Shown piece by piece: positions 1 to 7,501 of a stretch of 64,000 nt of DNA (the first letter of the stretch is position 1; every line of letters begins with the position of its first letter). The stretch is taken from the NCBI GenBank assembly GCA_002401855.1, contig NVUH01000009.1:31651-95650 (forward strand), given 5' to 3'. The translations under genes and the position numbers were made by a program. The notes under the pieces are model-generated. The model searched no databases and was not told the DNA's origin. It saw nothing but the letters and a program-made list of their open reading frames with translations. The stretch comes from Hyphomicrobiales bacterium. GTDB lineage: Bacteria > Pseudomonadota > Alphaproteobacteria > Rhizobiales > OSC116.

Positions 1-481
1 CCGCCTGTGTCACTAAATCGGCAAATACATTATTTTCGATGCAGTCCCAGACATTAAATATCAATTCACCATTTGGTTTAAGGACACGCTTCACTTCTTT
101 CATGGCGGCGATTTTATCGGGAAAGAACATAAAGCCAAATTGGCAAACCACCGCGTCAAAGGCATTATCTTCAAACGGTAGCGCCATCACATCTGCCTGC
201 TGCCAACTTATATTGGGGTTTTTGGGCTGCTTTTGCTTTGCGTAATCTAGCATTGGCTGGTTGAGATCGGTGATTGTATATTTTACATCAGCGGCTATTT
301 TTGCACCTAAAGCACGCGGTACAACCCCACTACCAGCGGCAATTTCCAATATAGAGTTTGGCGATTCCACCATGATGCGGGTGGCTAAATCATCGGCAAA
401 CTCTTCAAAAATGAGCGGAACTAGGTAAGTGTCGTAGAATTCTGGTATCGAGCCCGTGAAATTTTTATCGTTATTTTCCAT
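1..481 (-). CDS. class I SAM-dependent methyltransferase (3' part cut by window edge)
   Basis: Minus-strand reading from ATG at 481 gives MENNDKNFTGSIPEFYDTYLVPLIFEEFADDLATRIMVESPNSILEIAAGSGVVPRALG..., with methyltransferase motif I (LEIAAGSG). Confidence 0.8.
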   Translation of the reverse strand, partial: MENNDKNFTGSIPEFYDTYLVPLIFEEFADDLATRIMVESPNSILEIAAGSGVVPRALGAKIAADVKYTITDLNQPMLDYAKQKQPKNPNISWQQADVMALPFEDNAFDAVVCQFGFMFFPDKIAAMKEVKRVLKPNGELIFNVWDCIENNVFADLVTQA

Positions 482-548
482 GATGTTAAACTCGTATCTG
501 TAATTTTATTTTAACTTACACGATTAAATTTAAAAACACCACTTGACT

Positions 549-602
549 TTAATTAGGGAAATGCCTAATTAATAATTAGCCATTTGCCTAATTAGGTATA
601 AT
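549..602 (+). promoter_or_regulatory. double inverted-repeat operator (TTAATTAGG-N6-CCTAATTAA, TAATTAG-N8-CTAATTA) next to TATAAT -10 box of the ArsR/SdpI operon
   Basis: Direct reading: arms 549-557/564-572 and 573-579/588-594; TATAAT at 597-602. Confidence 0.65.
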
Positions 603-620
603 GCTAAATAGGAAACGTTT

Positions 621-908
621 ATGCAAGAAGTATTAAAAGCACTCGCCCACCCGATGCGGCGCGACATATTGGCTATGTTGCGCACAGCACCCAGAAATGC
701 AAGCGAGATTGCGGCAAAATTTGATGTCACCAAGCCAACGGTTTCGGGGCATTTAAACATATTAAAAGACGCTGAATTAATTGAACAAGTGCGCAGCGGC
801 ACCACCCTCACCTATCACATTAGATTGAGTGTTTTGGAAGAAGCTTTAGGTGGGTTGATGGGCATGTTTGATATTGGCAATGAAACCAAAAAAATGGGGG
901 ATGAATGA
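621..908 (+). CDS. ArsR-family winged-helix regulator, SdpR-like
   Basis: MQEVLKALAHPMRRDILAMLRTAPRNASEIAAKFDVTKPTVSGHLNILKDAELIE: ArsR HTH; first gene of an SdpI operon. Confidence 0.85.
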   Translation: MQEVLKALAHPMRRDILAMLRTAPRNASEIAAKFDVTKPTVSGHLNILKDAELIEQVRSGTTLTYHIRLSVLEEALGGLMGMFDIGNETKKMGDE

Positions 909-1630
909 TGGGAAATGTAGAATACAAATTGGCTGAAAAAAGAATGAGACTCATTATGATCTGGGTGCTGATCGTGGCTATGGCAACGAATTTTGCAGCT
1001 GCATTATTCATTGGTAATGAATTGAATTGTCGATTGGAAAATTTTGCACCCATTTGCAATGAAAAAATTGCCTTCAAGGTGATTATAATGGCAATACTGC
1101 CATTACTTGCCGCCACAATCATTTTCCTAACCTATATAGGTGCTAGTGAAAAGGAAATGAAAGCAGCATTGAATAATTTACCAAAAATAATAAGGCAGTA
1201 TTATCATCTGGCGGCATTCTTGATGTTTATCCATATATTGATATTGATATATATTTCCCTGCCTACCGACATGGCTCAGCTAAACGCGAACAAATTCATT
1301 ACAATTGGGTTGTCATCCGCCTCACTATTCTTCCTTTATTTGGTTAATATATCCGCAAAAATGAACCGTTCCGTGTTTTCTGGTTGGCCGACACCGTGGA
1401 ATTTAAAAAGTGATTTGGCTTGGGAAAAATCGCAACGATTTATCGGCTTTGCTTTGTCACTGGCATCTATATTGTGTTTTTTCGCCGTATTCATATCCGT
1501 AGATTTATTCAATAGCATTGTCATTGGTGGAATGCTCATCTCATATGGCGGTTGTTGTATCGTTTCTTATTACGTCTACCAACAAGAGCAGTATCAGCTA
1601 GAAAAATCAAATAATTCGGAGGGAAAATAA
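905..1630 (+). CDS. SdpI-like membrane protein, paralog 1
   Basis: Multi-TM; FSGWPTPWNLKSDLAWEKSQRFIGFALSLASI resembles the SdpI C-terminal signature (RTPWTL.SE..W..T.R..G). Confidence 0.7.
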   Translation: MMGNVEYKLAEKRMRLIMIWVLIVAMATNFAAALFIGNELNCRLENFAPICNEKIAFKVIIMAILPLLAATIIFLTYIGASEKEMKAALNNLPKIIRQYYHLAAFLMFIHILILIYISLPTDMAQLNANKFITIGLSSASLFFLYLVNISAKMNRSVFSGWPTPWNLKSDLAWEKSQRFIGFALSLASILCFFAVFISVDLFNSIVIGGMLISYGGCCIVSYYVYQQEQYQLEKSNNSEGK

Positions 1631-2367
1631 TGGAACATATCGAATATTATAAAGGCAAAAGAAAAATTCTGATAATTCATTGTATTGGTTTGATTTTGAT
1701 GGTGGCGATTAGTTTTATCGCTTACCCCTATGTCGAAGCGGCTTTTATTGACGCGGTAGAAGCTGGCAGGTCTGCTGCTGATACTGCGTGGTATGTAAAA
1801 TATTTTGTATTATTTGCCACGCCTGCAATACCGACAGTTATAATTTTAATGTCACTATTCATGCCCGTGAGCGATGCCGAAAAAACCGCTCAAGCGGTTA
1901 ATATACCGCGGTTTGTACCGATTAACTTATTGATGATTGTTATTTTGATTATGGGCCATATAGGCTTGCAATTATTAACGACTTTGCCTAAAGACTTGCT
2001 TCTCCAATATGCTGACATGATCGACTTAACTTTTGATGTATCACTATGTCTACTGATGCTTTGGGTGGCGAATATTACGGCTAAAAACACCAAATCACTA
2101 TGGTCTGGCTTCCCCACGCCATGGAACCAAAAAAGTGAATTATCGTGGGAAAAATCGCAACGTTTTATGGGGTTTGGCTTGGCCATTAGCTCGCTTATAT
2201 CCTTGATTATGGCGTTTATTTGGCCTGTAAGTGTGCCGTATATTTTCGTAGGAGGGATAATAATTGCCTATGCTGGGTGCTTTATCGTTTCCTATTACGT
2301 TTACAAACAAGAACAACATTATTTAAATCTACCACTCCAAGAAGGAGATAAGAATGACCGAAACTGA
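1630..2367 (+). CDS. SdpI-like membrane protein, paralog 2
   Basis: WSGFPTPWNQKSELSWEKSQRFMGFGLAISSLISL; same motif and topology as paralogs 1 and 3. Confidence 0.7.
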   Translation: MEHIEYYKGKRKILIIHCIGLILMVAISFIAYPYVEAAFIDAVEAGRSAADTAWYVKYFVLFATPAIPTVIILMSLFMPVSDAEKTAQAVNIPRFVPINLLMIVILIMGHIGLQLLTTLPKDLLLQYADMIDLTFDVSLCLLMLWVANITAKNTKSLWSGFPTPWNQKSELSWEKSQRFMGFGLAISSLISLIMAFIWPVSVPYIFVGGIIIAYAGCFIVSYYVYKQEQHYLNLPLQEGDKNDRN

Positions 2368-3055
2368 ATTTAAAATTAGCCAAACCCAACCGATGAAAAT
2401 GCATGCGGTGGCGGTGATATTTATGCTGATTGCTAGCTATTTCACCTACCCCTATGCCCTTGCAAAACTAGAATGTGATGCCGCGCTTGGCTTGATGAAT
2501 TGCTTTGGCAAAGACCCAACTATTTTCGTTTATGTATTTGCCTTACCTTGCGTGTATATAGCGGTTGTATTGGCTGGTTTGTTTGCGGCCAAAAAGGAAC
2601 CACATAAAGAAGCGTTGGCGAAAAACCTGAAAAAAACCAATATCCGATATTATATGTTGGCGGTTTTTTATTGTAGCATGTCAACCTTCATGTTTTTTTC
2701 GGTTTATCTGTCCGAGGAATCTATGGACACTCATCAAGATAAATTTCAACTGGCTATATCGGTTGCGACTATATTATTTATATTCTTCATTGCCAATATA
2801 GCGCCTAAAATGAACATGTCATTATTTTCTGGCTGGGCTTGCCGCTGGAATTTGAAGAGTGATTTGGCGTGGCAAAGATCTCAACGGTTTGCTGGTTTCA
2901 CTTTGACCATTGTATGTGTGATTTGTTTGATCATTGCTTTCACTATGGTGAATTTTGCGATACCTGCGCTGATCATTGGTCTTGGACTTAATTATATAGG
3001 CGTGTTGATCGTGTCTTATAGTGTCTACAGAACTGAACTGGTGCTAAAAGATTAG
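2354..3055 (+). CDS. SdpI-like membrane protein, paralog 3
   Basis: FSGWACRWNLKSDLAWQRSQRFAGFTLTIVCVICL; overlaps preceding CDS end. Confidence 0.68.
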   Translation: MTETEFKISQTQPMKMHAVAVIFMLIASYFTYPYALAKLECDAALGLMNCFGKDPTIFVYVFALPCVYIAVVLAGLFAAKKEPHKEALAKNLKKTNIRYYMLAVFYCSMSTFMFFSVYLSEESMDTHQDKFQLAISVATILFIFFIANIAPKMNMSLFSGWACRWNLKSDLAWQRSQRFAGFTLTIVCVICLIIAFTMVNFAIPALIIGLGLNYIGVLIVSYSVYRTELVLKD

Positions 3056-3149
3056 TCTTTAGAATATGATAGCTGAATAAGTAAATCAATTGAATGAAAA
3101 AATGTCGAACCATCGACAGGGTTATTTTGCCCAGAATTGGAGAAGAGAA

Positions 3150-4907
3150 ATGACATATATACCAAAACCACGGTATTTTAGCCGTATGCTTGTTAGCGGA
3201 ATTATGTTTGTCTATAGCGCTGTATTCGCCCATGCTGGCGATGCGGAAGTTAAAGTGATAGGTGAGATATTTAATGGCCAACCTGCACGGGCTGAGCAGT
3301 TTGAGCCGACATTTTTGGCGGTTGCGCCATTGGCTAAAATTCGCGCTATGATGGGTGAAGTTTATGAATTGGTAGGCGTGCCGGTTGAAATTACTGGCGA
3401 TGAGCTAGACTATGTTGTGACCACCGCGACACATAAAATTGCTCTGAAAATTAGGCTTGGTGAGAATGGTGAAATTGCGGGTTTGTTGGTAAACCCACCG
3501 CAAAAATTGAGTGTTGACACCAGTGGCACAAATGAAAGCAGTATAACCAAGGCTGCCATTGAGACTGATAAAATTATTGGTAAATATGCCATTTCTGCGG
3601 CGACATTATCGAAAACGACCATTGAATTTTTGATGAAAGATAGTGAGCTTTATTTTAAGAACCCTAATGGCAACCAAGTGCAATTGGTGCGTAAAAATAA
3701 TAATGAATTTTATATTTTGAATATGGAAGATATTATTTTTAGCTTTAAACCTGATGATGGTGTGGTGAATAAATTAACACTTGATCAAAAAGGTCAATTG
3801 ATTGATTTTACGCGGCTTGATTTGATTTTGGATGAACAAAAAAAGCTTGGTGATTTAAGTGACGTTAGTATGGAATCTGCGGGTTATGCTGTACCAGAGG
3901 CGCTAAATGATGGCTTGAAGGTTGCGGCTCTTAGTGATGTGACGGGTTCTGAAAAACTCATTTATAAATTAATTGAGAATATTGAGGCTGGTGCCTATGG
4001 CGAAATTGACAGTTTGCTAATTGTTAAAGATGGCAAATTGGTGGTTGAGCAATATTATAATTATTATGGCGACGCACAAGCGCATCAAATGCAATCGGTT
4101 AGCAAGAGCATTACGTCTTTATTGGTTGGCAGTGCCATTAAGCAGGGCTTTATTGGCAGTGTTGACGAGCCGATTGGCAAATACCTGCCGCGATATAGGC
4201 ATTTGCTTAAGGATGGCAAACAGGCCATTACAATCAAACATCTGCTGACTATGAGTGCAGGGTTTGATTGGAACGAGCAAAACCCGCCTTATAGCGACCC
4301 GAAGAATATCCGCATGCAAGAAGCGATGAGTGAGGATGGTGTTGAGTTTACTTTATCGCTTGGGTTGATTAACCAACCTGGCGAAGTGTTTACTTATAGT
4401 GGTGGTTATGTGACGGTGATTGGCGCGATCATTAAAAATGCCACGGGCGCAGACAGCGTGTTGGATTATTTGCAAAGAACCAGCACTTTGAAAACCTTGG
4501 GATTTGAAAATTTGCTTTGGCAGGAACAAATGGATGGCCGTATCAACACTGCAGGCGGTGTGATGCTACGGCCACGTGATTTGGCAAAAATTGGCGAATT
4601 GATGCTAAATGATGGGGTTTGGGACGACCACGCCTTATTGCCTAAAAATTGGGTTAGAGACTCGTTTACCAATCACACGCCAACCAAAATGGCGGCGCTT
4701 ACAGATTATGGTTATTTTTGGTGGGGTAAGGAGTATGTAGTTGATGGCATCACTTATAGCCAAGATTCGGCCGAAGGCTGGGGTGGGCAAGAATTGTTAT
4801 TATTTGCCGAGCTTGACCTTGCGGTGATTATGACTGCTAATAATTTTAGCCCTGATGTGCCAACAACGGGTATGATTGAAGATTTTATCATTCCTGCATT
4901 TAAATAG
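3150..4907 (+). CDS. serine hydrolase, beta-lactamase / PBP-like family, with N-terminal signal
   Basis: SXXK-type motif QSVSKSITSLLVGSAI, FTYSGGYVTVIG, GWGGQELLLFAELDLAVIMTAN; SD-like ggagaag before ATG 3150. Confidence 0.85.
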   Translation: MTYIPKPRYFSRMLVSGIMFVYSAVFAHAGDAEVKVIGEIFNGQPARAEQFEPTFLAVAPLAKIRAMMGEVYELVGVPVEITGDELDYVVTTATHKIALKIRLGENGEIAGLLVNPPQKLSVDTSGTNESSITKAAIETDKIIGKYAISAATLSKTTIEFLMKDSELYFKNPNGNQVQLVRKNNNEFYILNMEDIIFSFKPDDGVVNKLTLDQKGQLIDFTRLDLILDEQKKLGDLSDVSMESAGYAVPEALNDGLKVAALSDVTGSEKLIYKLIENIEAGAYGEIDSLLIVKDGKLVVEQYYNYYGDAQAHQMQSVSKSITSLLVGSAIKQGFIGSVDEPIGKYLPRYRHLLKDGKQAITIKHLLTMSAGFDWNEQNPPYSDPKNIRMQEAMSEDGVEFTLSLGLINQPGEVFTYSGGYVTVIGAIIKNATGADSVLDYLQRTSTLKTLGFENLLWQEQMDGRINTAGGVMLRPRDLAKIGELMLNDGVWDDHALLPKNWVRDSFTNHTPTKMAALTDYGYFWWGKEYVVDGITYSQDSAEGWGGQELLLFAELDLAVIMTANNFSPDVPTTGMIEDFIIPAFK

Positions 4908-4916
4908 ATGATTTAT

Positions 4917-4970
4917 TGTAAAGCTTACTTGACAATTTCGATTTCAGCATTATGTTAAGCTTACTTTACA
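4917..4970 (+). promoter_or_regulatory. twin 18 bp operators TGTnAAGCTTACTTnACA overlapping a TTGACA-N16-TATGTT promoter
   Basis: TGTAAAGCTTACTTGACA 4917-4934; TGTTAAGCTTACTTTACA 4953-4970; TTGACA 4929-4934; TATGTT 4951-4956. Confidence 0.65.
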
Positions 4971-4973
4971 TAT

Positions 4974-5768
4974 GTGGGTTTTAAAATGATCAGTGAAACG
5001 AAAACAAAAAACAAAAACATGCCACGCGAAATTTGGGAATTGATAAAAGTTGTGGTGCAGGCTTTGTTGATTGCTTTGGTTGTTCGGAGTTTTATATTTA
5101 CTTTGGTGTTCATTCCCACCGCATCAATGGTGCCGACATTATTGATTGGTGATTATCTCTATATCAGCAAATATGCCTATGGGTATTCTAAACATAGTGT
5201 GCCGTTTTCTGCTTTGCCCGTTGTGGGGCGTATATTTGGTGTTGAGCCTAAATTGGGTGACATTGTGGTGTTTAGGGGCGTTGACCAAACAACCGATTAT
5301 ATAAAGCGTTTGGTTGGCTTGCCTGGTGATGAAATACAAATGGTTGATGGTGTATTACAGATTAATGGCAAAGCGGTTGGTTTGGTCAAGGTGAGTGATT
5401 TTGACGAGACTGACGCATATGGCAATGTAGAAACTGTTGGGCGTTATATCGAAACCCTGCCCAATGATGTGGCACATCAGGTTTTAAATTATGGCAATGT
5501 GCGGGCTGACCATACGGGTGTTTATCATATACCTGAGGGGCATTATTTTATGATGGGTGACAGCCGCGACAATTCTAATGATAGCCGCTTTCAAGACGTT
5601 GTGCGCATGGTGGCATTTGAAGACATTGTGGGGCGTGCGGATTTTATATTATTATCTTTTGCACATAGTAGCGACTCCTGGGGCGGGGTGTTTTGGGAAT
5701 TTTGGAATTGGCCGCAGAATTTGAGAACCGAGCGTATGTTTCAGTCGCTCGCCACATTTAGCAAATAG
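4974..5768 (+). CDS. lepB: signal peptidase I
   Basis: VVRSFIFTLVFIPTASMVPTLLIGDYLYISKYAYGYS, KRLVGLPGDEIQM, YFMMGDSRDNSNDSR; start could be 4986. Confidence 0.93.
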   Translation: MGFKMISETKTKNKNMPREIWELIKVVVQALLIALVVRSFIFTLVFIPTASMVPTLLIGDYLYISKYAYGYSKHSVPFSALPVVGRIFGVEPKLGDIVVFRGVDQTTDYIKRLVGLPGDEIQMVDGVLQINGKAVGLVKVSDFDETDAYGNVETVGRYIETLPNDVAHQVLNYGNVRADHTGVYHIPEGHYFMMGDSRDNSNDSRFQDVVRMVAFEDIVGRADFILLSFAHSSDSWGGVFWEFWNWPQNLRTERMFQSLATFSK

Positions 5769-5781
5769 TGAGGAGATTAAA

Positions 5782-6183
5782 ATGGAAATGAAGTTGGCAA
5801 AAAAACGTTATTATAAATCATTCGCCATATCTATGGGGTTGTATTTGATTGGCATGATAGGCGTGTCGTTAATGCGTAAATATATGAATTTTTCGATCTT
5901 TATTCTCTATGGGCTGACGCTTTTGCCGATTTTGGCTTTGTTATATGGAATTGCGGAACATTGGCGCTATGTGAATAGTCTCGATGAATATTTACGTTCG
6001 CGGCAAATCAAAGCTATGATGGTTGGTTTGGCGTTGATGCTGTCCATTTCGGCTAGTTGGGGCATATTGGAAGAGATTGCCGATGTGGCGCGGATACCCA
6101 GCCTGTGGTTTTTGGTTATATTCTGTGTGGGTTATGGCCTCACTGAAGCATTTTTAAACCATAGGGATAAAAAACATGACTGA
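5782..6183 (+). CDS. small multi-TM membrane protein
   Basis: Four predicted hydrophobic segments; HWRYVNSLDEYLRSRQIKAMMVGLALMLS motif shared with next gene. Confidence 0.75.
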   Translation: MEMKLAKKRYYKSFAISMGLYLIGMIGVSLMRKYMNFSIFILYGLTLLPILALLYGIAEHWRYVNSLDEYLRSRQIKAMMVGLALMLSISASWGILEEIADVARIPSLWFLVIFCVGYGLTEAFLNHRDKKHD

Positions 6184-6631
6184 AAAACAAGCCATTCATC
6201 GTTATTATAAAATGGCCTTACCTGCAATGGGGCTATATATAATCAGTATTGCCATCGCCGTATGGGCTCGGGACGGGATGACAACCTCGGAATCAATATT
6301 TAATTTTTGGTCGCAAGGCAATACGGGATTAGCCAAAGCTGTATATTATGCCTTAGCTGTTATACCCATTATAGCGATTGGGGGCATGGCATGGGCGCAC
6401 TGGCGATTCATTACCGAACTAGATGAATATATGCGCATGATACAGATTAAGGCCTTGTTGATTGGCCTATTGTGCATGCTGGCAATGGCCACTGGATGGG
6501 GCATGATCGAAATGCTTTTAAGGCTGCCTGCATTGCCAATATTTTGGCTTGTGCCTATATTTTGGTTAGGCTTTTCGGTTTCTCTTGGTTTTATAAAAGC
6601 CAAAGAAAAAGGGTTTGGCCATGAAGAATAA
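6176..6631 (+). CDS. small multi-TM membrane protein, paralog of previous
   Basis: HWRFITELDEYMRMIQIKALLIGLLCMLAMATGWGMIE parallels previous protein; overlapping ORFs. Confidence 0.75.
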   Translation: MTEKQAIHRYYKMALPAMGLYIISIAIAVWARDGMTTSESIFNFWSQGNTGLAKAVYYALAVIPIIAIGGMAWAHWRFITELDEYMRMIQIKALLIGLLCMLAMATGWGMIEMLLRLPALPIFWLVPIFWLGFSVSLGFIKAKEKGFGHEE

Positions 6632-6815
6632 GCTTAAAGTTTTGCGGGCTGAACGGGGTTGGTCGCAAGCTGTTCTGGGTGAAAAGCTAGACGTATCGCG
6701 CCAATCGATTAACGCCATTGAGAGTGGGCGTTATGACCCATCCCTGCCCTTGGCGTTTAAAATAGCGCGGCTGTTTGAGCAGGCGATTGAAGATATTTTT
6801 AAGGATAAAGGCTGA
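6621..6815 (+). CDS. compact Xre-family HTH regulator
   Basis: MKNKLKVLRAERGWSQAVLGEKLDVSRQSINAIESGRYDPSLPLAFKIARLFEQAIEDIF. Confidence 0.9.
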   Translation: MKNKLKVLRAERGWSQAVLGEKLDVSRQSINAIESGRYDPSLPLAFKIARLFEQAIEDIFKDKG

Positions 6816-6836
6816 TGTAGACGGTTTAAACGCCAG

Positions 6837-7388
6837 CTATTTCCATTTAATTGAACAGCCTGCCGAGGCGATTTGATCGACGGGGCCGTGGCCTGTTTCG
6901 GCGATCATTTGCATGGCGTTGAGCAGGTCGCGCTTGACATCTAATGTGGCGGCATGAATGCCTGAGGCATCGAGCCTACCGCGATATTGTAATTTATTGT
7001 CGGCATTATAGCCAAAAAAATCGGGGGTGCAGATGGCGCCATAGGCCTTAGCGATGGCTTGGCTTTCGTCATACATATAAGGAAAGCTAAAGTCGTTAAG
7101 CCGCGCTTCAATTTTCATATGTTCGAAATCATCTTCGGGGTGATCGGCAATATCATTGGAGCTAATGGCGGCCACACCAATGCCTAAGCGTTGCAATTTT
7201 TTGGCGTCGCTGGCAATGCGGTCAGCAATGGCTTTTACATAGGGGCAATGGTTGCAGATGAACATGATTAATGTGCCACGCTCGCCTTTAATGTCGGCAA
7301 AGCTGTAACTTTTGCCATCGGTGGCGGGCAGAAGGAAATCTGGCGCTGATTTGCCAAAATCACAAATGGGGGTGTGCATAAGAACCAT
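6837..7388 (-). CDS. thioredoxin-family / redoxin (AhpC/TSA-like) protein
   Basis: APDFLLPATDGKSYSFADIKGERGTLIMFICNHCPYVKAI. Confidence 0.85.
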   Translation of the reverse strand: MVLMHTPICDFGKSAPDFLLPATDGKSYSFADIKGERGTLIMFICNHCPYVKAIADRIASDAKKLQRLGIGVAAISSNDIADHPEDDFEHMKIEARLNDFSFPYMYDESQAIAKAYGAICTPDFFGYNADNKLQYRGRLDASGIHAATLDVKRDLLNAMQMIAETGHGPVDQIASAGCSIKWK

Positions 7389-7501
7389 TGTTTTTCCCTC
7401 CTAATAATGGGCAATTAACCAAACAACTTGCCAATGAAGCTAATGTTACTATAAATTAATAAACAAGATATGTAAACTTTAGACGCGGCGAAAAAACAAG
7501 T

